The translations under genes and the position numbers were made by a program. From NCBI GenBank assembly GCA_965371785.1, contig CBDUZS010000097.1:1-5060 (forward strand): a DNA stretch of 5,060 nucleotides, in the 5' to 3' direction. The DNA is from CBDUZS01 sp965371785. Lineage in GTDB: Bacteria; Fermentibacterota; Fermentibacteria; Fermentibacterales; JCC-6. The notes under the pieces were generated by a model. That model ran no database searches, was not told the origin of the DNA, and worked only from the letters and a program-made list of their open reading frames with translations. This document shows, piece by piece, positions 1-4,952 of the stretch. Each line of letters begins with the position of its first letter. The stretch's first letter is position 1.

Positions 1-583
1 CTCTAAGCCGTTCTGCAAGGGACTTCATCTCCATCACTTCGTGTGCGTTCAGGCTCAGAGCCATGGTTTTGAGGTGCAGCCTGACTCCTCTGCTCAGAAG
101 CCGGTCGATTCCCTCCATACATTGCCGGAACGACCCTGGAACTCGGGTAACCGCTTCGAAGGTCTCTTCGGTGGCTCCATATATTGAAATCTCGACGGAG
201 TACGGTGGTTCAGAAGCAAGCAGATCGGCCATGCTGTCCGTCACCAGTGTGCCGTTTGTGAACAGCATGGGCAGTATCCCGCAGCGCTTTACATATTCGT
301 AGAAGTCCCTGAAATCTTCCCTGATCAGAGGTTCGCCACCCGTTATCAGGAGCCAGAGGCATCCTTCCTCTGCTATCTGGTCCACCAGGTTTTTTAGTTC
401 GTCAAGTGTCAGCTCCCCCGAGGGTCTGCCGCTTACGGAGATGTAGCAGTGAACGCACCCGAGATTGCATCCGGAAGTGATTTCCATACTTCCGGCAAGG
501 GGAACCCTGTCCCTCAGAGCACGTTCATAGATTCTTCCTCTGAACGGAAGGTAACCGGAATCGGGCAGTCCCACGCACTCCAA
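1..583 (-). CDS. PqqE-like radical SAM peptide maturase, N-terminal part (runs off left edge)
   Basis: Seen: 194 codons open to the window edge. The AdoMet-dependent [4Fe-4S] motif CNLGCVHC gives cluster ligands Cys39, Cys43 and Cys46 in the family context EITSGCNLGCVHCY. ITGGEPL follows at residues 80-86 (GGEP, the AdoMet amino-group contact), then LFTNGTLV and EISIYGATEETFEAVTRVPGSF-type sequence near residues 128-150, typical of PqqE/SPASM maturases. Start: TTG at 583, one base after the upstream stop, with GGAGG nine bases upstream; GTG at 574 is the alternative but sits too close to any SD. Known: enzymes of this family cleave AdoMet to a 5'-deoxyadenosyl radical and install C-C, C-S or similar crosslinks on a ribosomal peptide held by a PqqD/RRE partner. 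Inference: cytoplasmic RiPP maturase, translationally coupled to the PqqD-like gene. The SPASM domain with auxiliary cluster Cys residues would lie beyond the edge and cannot be confirmed, so the exact subfamily is open. The gene is not visibly broken. Confidence 0.9.
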   Translation of the reverse strand, partial: MECVGLPDSGYLPFRGRIYERALRDRVPLAGSMEITSGCNLGCVHCYISVSGRPSGELTLDELKNLVDQIAEEGCLWLLITGGEPLIREDFRDFYEYVKRCGILPMLFTNGTLVTDSMADLLASEPPYSVEISIYGATEETFEAVTRVPGSFRQCMEGIDRLLSRGVRLHLKTMALSLNAHEVMEMKSLAERLR

Positions 584-584
584 A

Positions 585-869
585 TCAGACTTCCTCCAGT
601 GCTCCCGAAACAACCATCTCGTCGATGTAAACCATCAGATCAGCCTTCAGAGTTTTCCGGTCCACATCGAATACGTCAACCATCCGGTCGATGATATCAT
701 CCAGTGTCCGACAGCCATCCATCAGTTCCCATGCTCTGGCTCCGGTCTCGTTGAGAACGTAGATGCTGTCCACTTCTCCGGCTCTGTGGTGAATGGGCAC
801 CAGAATGAACTCTCCGGCTATCTCCCTGTAGACTATGTCAGGGATTCGTCTGTAGACCTTCTCGAGCAT
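585..869 (-). CDS. PqqD-like peptide-binding protein (RiPP recognition element)
   Basis: Seen: 94 residues, the usual PqqD size, with the family pattern YRRIPDIVYREIAGEFILVP at the N-terminus, then VYVLNETG-like segment (YVLNETGARAWELMDG, near residues 56-71), then TLDDIIDRMVDVFDVD and a closing helix (LKADLMVYIDEMVVSGAL). Start: ATG at 869 is preceded by GGGAGG (877-882) with seven bases spacing and begins right before the conserved domain. An in-frame ATG at 941 would add 24 residues, but its SD is poor. Known: PqqD and its relatives are winged-helix RRE domains that grip the leader of a precursor peptide and hand it to the radical SAM enzyme. Context: the stop is one base from the TTG start of the radical SAM gene, so the two proteins are almost surely made and used together. 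It is not likely to be true pyrroloquinoline quinone synthesis: no PqqA-type peptide or other pqq gene is visible, though only one flank is seen. Confidence 0.88.
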   Translation of the reverse strand: MLEKVYRRIPDIVYREIAGEFILVPIHHRAGEVDSIYVLNETGARAWELMDGCRTLDDIIDRMVDVFDVDRKTLKADLMVYIDEMVVSGALEEV

Positions 870-975
870 TGAACTGCCTCCCGGAATGAGACAGGAAACC
901 TGATTCTTTTCAATGGGCACACTACCCTGTAGAACGCTCATACGCTGTCTATCCAGCCATTTCCTGCCCGAAGCG

Positions 976-1005
976 ACAATACCGGGGGCCGTTCCGTCCT
1001 GTCAA
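976..1005 (-). promoter_or_regulatory. Sigma70-like promoter for the PqqD/radical SAM operon
   Basis: Minus strand: TTGACA (1000-1005, perfect consensus) and TATTGT (976-981, four of six) separated by 18 bases. Transcription would begin near 969, giving a leader of about 100 nt to the ATG at 869, or about 28 nt to the alternative ATG at 941. A CCGGGG/CCCCGG inverted repeat covers the spacer and the -35 side. Confidence 0.45.
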
Positions 1006-1013
1006 AGCCCCGG
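982..1013. repeat. Inverted repeat CCGGGG-N20-CCCCGG over the PqqD-gene promoter
   Basis: Arms at 982-987 and 1008-1013 are perfect six-base complements. The left arm abuts the putative -10 and the right arm lies just upstream of the -35. It could be an operator for a dimeric regulator. With GC-only arms and a 20-base centre, chance occurrence is possible. Confidence 0.3.
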
Positions 1014-1154
1014 CACTACCGATGCTCACTTCACAGAGACATGGAACCCGGAGCCGAAACCATGCACCGCTGAGCTCATGCGTAATGTATTTGACTCTTT
1101 ACAGTAACAACTATATACTCTGAACTCATTATAGCTATCCATCGATTTTTGCGG

Positions 1155-1184
1155 TTGATTAATTGATAGTTTCGCTTTTATAAA
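1155..1184 (+). promoter_or_regulatory. Sigma70-like promoter for the RRM gene
   Basis: TTGATT (1155-1160) and TATAAA (1179-1184) are separated by 18 bases in an AT-rich stretch that stands out from its surroundings. Transcription would start near 1191, leaving a very short leader that contains the SD GAGG (1197-1200), seven bases before the ATG at 1208. Confidence 0.5.
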
Positions 1185-1207
1185 TCGCAACAGGATGAGG
1201 AAGTGGT

Positions 1208-1480
1208 ATGAACATTTACGTTGGCAACCTGTCCTACGATGTAACGCAGGATGAACTAAGCGACCTGTTCGGTGAGTTCGGTGAAGTCTCGTCAGCAAAG
1301 ATCATTGAGGACAGAGACACAGGGCGTCCAAAGGGTTTTGCGTTTGTGGAGATGCCCAACCAGGCTGAAGCAGAAGCCGCCATAGCAAGCCTCAACGAAA
1401 AAGAGCTCAAGGGAAGAGAAATAAAGGTCAACCAGGCCCGCCCGAGAGAAGACAGATCACAGCGCAGGCCTCGATTCTAA
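1208..1480 (+). CDS. Single-RRM RNA-binding protein
   Basis: Seen: 90 residues that are nearly all one RNA recognition motif. RNP2 is IYVGNL (residues 3-8) and RNP1 is KGFAFVEM (42-49), with the aromatic Tyr4, Phe44 and Phe46 that stack on RNA bases. The order beta-alpha-beta-beta-alpha-beta is complete, ending with LKGREIKVNQARPR. A short basic tail rich in Arg (77-90, ending RRPRF) follows. Start: ATG at 1208 with GAGG seven bases upstream and MNIYVGNL at the expected family N-terminus. Known: small bacterial RRM proteins (as in cyanobacteria and many other phyla) bind single-stranded RNA in the cytoplasm; some are cold-induced or affect mRNA localisation. Their targets are mostly unknown. 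Context: own promoter and terminator, divergent from the RiPP genes and convergent with the FG-GAP gene, so it is a single-gene unit. I assign no specific pathway. Confidence 0.95.
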   Translation: MNIYVGNLSYDVTQDELSDLFGEFGEVSSAKIIEDRDTGRPKGFAFVEMPNQAEAEAAIASLNEKELKGREIKVNQARPREDRSQRRPRF

Positions 1481-1488
1481 GAGGCAAC

Positions 1489-1508
1489 GCAGTAAATCAC
1501 TGCTTTTT
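1489..1508 (+). terminator. Short intrinsic terminator after the RRM gene
   Basis: GCAGT-AAATC-ACTGC forms a five-base-pair hairpin (1489-1503) followed directly by TTTTT (1504-1508), nine bases after the RRM stop codon. The stem is short, so termination may be partial. There is no T run on the minus side, so it should not serve the convergent FG-GAP gene. Confidence 0.45.
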
Positions 1509-1583
1509 CACTGCACTCGATAATTCGTTGAGTTCAACCGCTCGCTTGAGGGCGTATACCTTCAGGTAGTGATCGGTGCGGAG

Positions 1584-3425
1584 CTACTCGATCACAACGA
1601 ATCGCTGTGTGTCAGTGAAATCACCTGAGATCATCCTGCAGAAGTAGATTCCAGGAGAGAGATCGTTCAGTTGAACCTGCTGCAGGCCTGCAGTGTACAC
1701 TTCTGATGAGAACTCAACGATCAGCCTTCCAGTGAGGTCGAATAGCAGCAGTTCGACCTCTCTCGTCTCGGGAAGACCGAATCTCAGAACGGGTGCGCCG
1801 ACTGCAGGATTCGGAGCAATCGGGAACAGGGCAATTCCTGGTGGCACAGGTTCGGTGCTCTCCTCGACACCCTCAGGGTCCCAGACGATCATCAGATCGT
1901 TGAGAACTGGAGTCACCTCTGGATCGGAGGAACTCATCAGAACCCTGTACTGAACGAATCTCGTACCGTCATCGAGTACGTTCGCGAGCAGACAGGGTCT
2001 TTCCAGTGTATCCGACCAGGCACCCATCGAAGAATAGTCGGCAGAGGATCTGAGCTGGAACAGAACCGATGTTCCGGCAGGCATCAGGGCTGACCAATCG
2101 AAATAATTCCAGTCAGGACGTGTTTCCGTATCCAGGATACTGGAGACCAGCTGTCCTTCTGCCGCGTACCCGTTCAGACTCCACCAGGTGATGTCATCTT
2201 CACCGATGGAGGCTCCGACCACGTCAAGACCGCCATCGTTATCGAGATTCCCGCAACAAACGGAGACTGCTCCGTCGAAGCCGCCCTGGATTGTATGCGC
2301 AACCCAGCTGGTTCCAGATCCGCCTTCATTATCCCACCACGTAATACAATCTCCCAGGTATGCGGCTCCTATCACATCCATGTCTCCGTCACCGTCCAGG
2401 TCTCCCGCACAGACAGCGTTGGCACCATCGAAGTTGTCATCGATCGTATGCTCTATCCAGCTGGTTCCTGAACCGTTGGTGTTCTCCCACCAGGTGATGT
2501 CATCATCAAAACCTGCTGCGCCGAGAACATCCACATCTCTGTCACCATCGAGGTCGGCCGAGTAGACGCAGCGGGGATAATTGAAGTCATCACAGATCGT
2601 ACGACGGTTCCAGCTGGTTCCCGAACCGTTGGTGTTCTCCCACCATGTGATGTCATCATCGAAGCCTGCTGCGCCGAGAACATCTACATCTCCGTCACCA
2701 TCGATGTCTGCGGAATGGACGGAAATCGCACCGTTGAAGTCTCCGTCGATCGTGTGCTTTTTCCAGACGGTGCCCAGACCGCCTTCGTTCGACCACCATG
2801 TGATGTCGTCTGCGTAAAATGCCGCTGCCAGCACGTCCAGATCTCCATCACCGTCTATGTCCGCCGAATGAACACACCGGGCGAAATCGAAGTCATCGGC
2901 AATTACATGTTCGATCCATTTCGTTCCGGAGCCATCAGCGTTTTCCCACCAGACAACTTCATCGATATAGGCCGCGGCTCCGAGTACATCAGGATCGCCA
3001 TCACCGTCGAAGTCTCCCGAGCAAACGGATATTGCTCCTTCGAAATCGTTGACGATTACATGCTCAGACCATCCCGAGCCTGTGCCGTTGTTCTCCCACC
3101 AGATAAGGGCACTGTCGACACTTGCGGCCCCGAGTACATCCAGATCACCATCGGAGTCCATATCTTCACAGCAGACGGAGTAGGCGCCATCGAAGTCATC
3201 CTCAACGAGATGATCTTCGCATACGAGTTCAAGCAGAAGACTACCTGCCTGATCGAACCAGCCAAGACAATCGCTCGTGTAGAACCTGTTCCCCCAGGAG
3301 AGCACAGGTCCTTCAGTGCCCGGACCGCCAAACCAGCTGGTCTGTATCTCCTGAGCAGCGAAGAGATTTCCGAAAGAGATGATCATTACCGCAATGCAGA
3401 TGATGAAAGGATATCTTCGGGTCAT
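1584..3425 (-). CDS. Secreted seven-repeat FG-GAP/VCBS protein with T9SS-type C-terminal tail
   Basis: Seen: 613 residues. Signal peptide at 1-24 (MTRR, then a hydrophobic stretch ending NLFAA). Seven tandem repeats span residues 70-419; five are exactly 51 residues in an unbroken run, each with a DxDGDGDxDVLGAA calcium-loop motif and ending ITWWxNxxGxGTxW. A beta-sandwich-like linker (about 424-515, with PAGTSVLFQLRSS and FVQYRV) follows. The end (533-613) has FPIAPNPAVG, LLLFDLTGRLI and SPGIYFCRM, typical of the Por secretion-system sorting tail. Start: ATG at 3425 with GGAGG seven bases upstream; an ATG at 3446 lies before this SD and was rejected. Known: FG-GAP repeats build integrin-like beta-propellers that bind Ca2+; the tail directs type IX secretion. 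Inference: an extracellular or surface-anchored seven-bladed propeller. No enzymatic domain is visible and the ligand is unknown. It has its own promoter and is transcribed towards the RRM gene. Confidence 0.92.
   Translation of the reverse strand: MTRRYPFIICIAVMIISFGNLFAAQEIQTSWFGGPGTEGPVLSWGNRFYTSDCLGWFDQAGSLLLELVCEDHLVEDDFDGAYSVCCEDMDSDGDLDVLGAASVDSALIWWENNGTGSGWSEHVIVNDFEGAISVCSGDFDGDGDPDVLGAAAYIDEVVWWENADGSGTKWIEHVIADDFDFARCVHSADIDGDGDLDVLAAAFYADDITWWSNEGGLGTVWKKHTIDGDFNGAISVHSADIDGDGDVDVLGAAGFDDDITWWENTNGSGTSWNRRTICDDFNYPRCVYSADLDGDRDVDVLGAAGFDDDITWWENTNGSGTSWIEHTIDDNFDGANAVCAGDLDGDGDMDVIGAAYLGDCITWWDNEGGSGTSWVAHTIQGGFDGAVSVCCGNLDNDGGLDVVGASIGEDDITWWSLNGYAAEGQLVSSILDTETRPDWNYFDWSALMPAGTSVLFQLRSSADYSSMGAWSDTLERPCLLANVLDDGTRFVQYRVLMSSSDPEVTPVLNDLMIVWDPEGVEESTEPVPPGIALFPIAPNPAVGAPVLRFGLPETREVELLLFDLTGRLIVEFSSEVYTAGLQQVQLNDLSPGIYFCRMISGDFTDTQRFVVIE
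2169..3218 (-). repeat. Seven tandem FG-GAP repeat units, 153-bp period
   Basis: Units in gene order: 3069-3218 (50 codons), then 2916-3068, 2763-2915, 2610-2762, 2457-2609 and 2304-2456 (each 51 codons), then a shorter last unit, about 2169-2303. Units 4 and 5 share 27 identical consecutive residues at their ends. Unit 7 is the most degenerate, with DNDGGLD in place of DGDGDxD, and unit 5 has DGDRD. Five units carry a Cys at or near position 16. The units stay in frame with no spacer. Confidence 0.9.
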
Positions 3426-3556
3426 TGTTTTACCTCCGTGCATCATTCAGACCCGGAAGGAACCCGATTCGGGATGAGAATTGCCCGGTACTGCAGCGAC
3501 AAGCCCGAAATCATTTCCAGGCGGGCTCTGTGAAAGTACATTATTTCACCAAATTT

Positions 3557-3585
3557 CTAATACATCACTCTTATAACAGTGTCAA
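3557..3585 (-). promoter_or_regulatory. Sigma70-like promoter for the FG-GAP gene
   Basis: Minus strand: TTGACA (3580-3585, perfect) and TATTAG (3557-3562, four of six) at the optimal 17-base spacing. The start would be near 3550, giving a leader of about 125 nt before the ATG at 3425. The SD GGAGG is at 3433-3437. This argues for independent transcription from the acylase upstream. Confidence 0.55.
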
Positions 3586-3640
3586 TGAAGAGCATATACT
3601 GAAGTTCCTGCCCGATTGGTTGTCGGCATCGGCCTGTATT

Positions 3641-3668
3641 CACCAGAGCTGTGAACTGAAATCTGGTG
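3641..3668. repeat. Inverted repeat CACCAGA-N14-TCTGGTG
   Basis: Perfect seven-base arms at 3641-3647 and 3662-3668. It lies about 80 bases past the acylase stop and about 55 bases upstream of the FG-GAP -35. No T run follows on either strand, so it is not a standard intrinsic terminator. It could be an RNA hairpin protecting the acylase transcript's 3' end, or a regulator site for the FG-GAP promoter. Confidence 0.35.
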
Positions 3669-3747
3669 CCCCGTGTAATGGATGCTTTTAGAACTCCTAT
3701 CGCAGCTTTGTTGCTTTAAGGCATCTGCATTCAGAGAGAATTGATGG

Positions 3748-4857
3748 CTATTCGGAAGAGAGGACCTCGGGATACCCAGTAAGATCTAGAATCTCCTCAC
3801 TCCCAGACATGGAGAAGCTCAGGATTTCATCATGATTGGGATCCAGAGCCATCAGGTCAACCATCCGTATCCTGCTATTATCGTATGTTCTGAAGTAGTA
3901 TCTACACCGTCCGAGATCACTTACGCTGGACCATAAGGTGTATTCACACTGAATTGCTGTGCAACTACCATCTGCTGGCCTTCGGCAGGATCCGACCGGG
4001 ATGTCAAACTGGTTCAGAATATGAAAGACCTGAAGAACACCTTCGTCACTGCCATCTGCAGATATAGCGCTTACTGCGAACAATACTGCACGAATGAAGC
4101 GGGATGGAGGCGTGAAATCTCCGGGAATTCCCAGGAGACCGCTCCCCTGCCCTAATTCTCGGATCTCCACTCCATCCAGTTCGAATGGTACTGAGTTCAC
4201 TGAGGATATGTTCACGTAGTTATTCAGGTTGGTCATATGCCAGTCAAAAGTTGGAGAGTTGGTGATCACTCCAAGAGGATTGTCATGGATTAGTAATTCA
4301 CCTTCCACATGCTCCAGGACGATACAATCACCAGACCGGTCCATCACTATGAAGTGGAGGGGTGGCACAAATCCGAACTCGTCAAGCACAACCGGTGGAA
4401 CTACCACCTGATCAATTGATTCCATCACCTCATCAACTGTTGAGAAGTTCGTCAGTAACCAGGTGCATAACTCGTATGGGGCAAGCACCGAGGATTTGTC
4501 ATCTGGCTCTTCCTGATACTCCACATAATTCGCGAAGTAGAACGCTGCCGCCGAGAGGCCTTTCTCATTAACGCCATCGACAACTTGGGGTAGTCCAAAC
4601 CCATTGGCTCCCACCACCGCATATCTGGATGTCCATTCAAGTCCAGATCCGCCCGAAACAGCCGTACCCGTACACTCCCATCCTCTGGGAATTACTATGA
4701 CATCAGAGGGGATGAATGATGCAAACTCCATTGTTCGACCTCTGAAGTACACCTCGTCAGTCGTCGAGATCCTGATCCCTGTGCAAGCATCAATAATGGA
4801 GGTAACGGTAAGCGCTATAAGACACAGAAGCACAGGCAACACTTTACATTTGCACAT
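3748..4857 (-). CDS. Exported choloylglycine hydrolase / penicillin V acylase family Ntn-hydrolase
   Basis: Seen: 369 residues. Signal peptide at 1-24 (MCKCK, then VLPVLLCLIALTV, ending DA). Cys25 begins CTGIRIS, the family's N-terminal nucleophile. Arg41 and Glu44 in GRTMEF sit at the spacing of Arg18 and Asp21 of bile salt hydrolases, with Asp replaced by Glu. GVNEKGL (96-101) is followed by Tyr107 where bile salt hydrolases have Asn82 and penicillin V acylases have Tyr. TNSPTFDWHMTNLNNY (199-214) and PGDFTPPSRFIRA (245-257, Arg253 or Arg256) complete the active site. Start: ATG at 4857 with AAGGA five bases upstream, giving a clean signal peptide; the frame stays open upstream to 5049 but that part looks non-coding. 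Known: the family cleaves linear C-N amide bonds (conjugated bile salts, penicillin V, some acyl-homoserine lactones). Inference: a periplasmic or outer-surface amidase, PVA-like rather than bile-salt-specific; substrate unknown. Several extra Cys (291, 299, 304, 318) may form disulfides. A lipoprotein reading (IDAC) is possible but Asp at -2 is unusual. Confidence 0.9.
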   Translation of the reverse strand: MCKCKVLPVLLCLIALTVTSIIDACTGIRISTTDEVYFRGRTMEFASFIPSDVIVIPRGWECTGTAVSGGSGLEWTSRYAVVGANGFGLPQVVDGVNEKGLSAAAFYFANYVEYQEEPDDKSSVLAPYELCTWLLTNFSTVDEVMESIDQVVVPPVVLDEFGFVPPLHFIVMDRSGDCIVLEHVEGELLIHDNPLGVITNSPTFDWHMTNLNNYVNISSVNSVPFELDGVEIRELGQGSGLLGIPGDFTPPSRFIRAVLFAVSAISADGSDEGVLQVFHILNQFDIPVGSCRRPADGSCTAIQCEYTLWSSVSDLGRCRYYFRTYDNSRIRMVDLMALDPNHDEILSFSMSGSEEILDLTGYPEVLSSE

Positions 4858-4914
4858 GATTGTCCTTTCATGATTGAATTGGAATGTACAAACATAAGAT
4901 AGACAGGGTATCAG

Positions 4915-4952
4915 GAAGTACAAATTCTTCAACATCAAATACCTGAAGTACA
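4915..4952. repeat. Direct repeat GAAGTACA, 30-bp spacing, upstream of the acylase gene
   Basis: GAAGTACA occurs at 4915-4922 and again at 4945-4952, about three helical turns apart, and a related AATGTACA ends at 4890. Weak minus-strand promoter elements are nearby: TTGATT (4959-4964) with TATTTG (4936-4941) at 17 bases. The repeat could be a regulator site on the promoter of the acylase gene, but eight-base repeats can arise by chance. Confidence 0.2.

Larger units (their letters stand above)
870..1207. other. Divergent intergenic region between the PqqD-like and RRM genes
   Basis: This 338-base stretch holds the promoters of both flanking genes and no convincing gene. Reading the minus strand for a RiPP precursor, I find only peptides of about 17 codons without an SD (for example the ATG at 1079) and none with a Cys-, Tyr- or Gly-rich core or a double-Gly leader. 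A perfect TATAAT lies on the minus strand at 1128-1133 but has no recognisable -35 at 16-18 bases. The in-frame upstream extension of the PqqD-like gene (870-941) lies here too. Confidence 0.6.
3426..3747. other. Intergenic region: promoter and long leader of the FG-GAP gene
   Basis: 322 bases between the acylase stop and the FG-GAP start. The left 125 bases are the probable FG-GAP leader, with possible hairpins CCCG-ATT-CGGG (from about 3464) and AGCCCG-N14-CGGGCT (about 3507-3532). The promoter follows at 3557-3585. The rest, up to 3747, holds one inverted repeat (3641-3668) and no gene. An 88-codon plus-strand frame from TTG at 3425 has no SD and no protein-like features. Confidence 0.6.

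Noticed and set aside
1128..1133. Perfect TATAAT on the minus strand as an alternative promoter for the PqqD-like operon
   Set aside because: There is no -35 match at 16-18 bases and no extended -10 TG, so the TTGACA/TATTGT pair at 976-1005 is better supported.
1026..1298. A 90-codon minus-strand frame that overlaps the RRM gene start, ending with a peptide MSSAVHGFGSGFHVSVK from an ATG at 1079, considered as a RiPP precursor
   Set aside because: Most of it is the shadow of the RRM gene. The small ATG-started end has no SD, lies upstream of the consensus promoter of the PqqD-like gene and lacks a typical leader or core.
2169..3218. Regular 153-bp repeats considered as a CRISPR-like or other DNA repeat array
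   Set aside because: The period is a whole number of codons, the units stay in frame and diverge like protein repeats, and they carry the FG-GAP calcium motif.
2715..3533. A 272-codon open frame on the plus strand opposite the FG-GAP gene
   Set aside because: It lies antisense to the repeat array, where the Asp/Gly-rich repeat codons keep stops out of this frame. Its start has no SD and the product has no recognisable domain; the minus-strand protein explains the region fully.
3425..3691. 88-codon plus-strand frame ending in CNGCF, considered as a small Cys-containing peptide gene
   Set aside because: It starts at TTG without an SD, overlaps the opposite-strand start, leader and promoter of the FG-GAP gene, and shows no family features.
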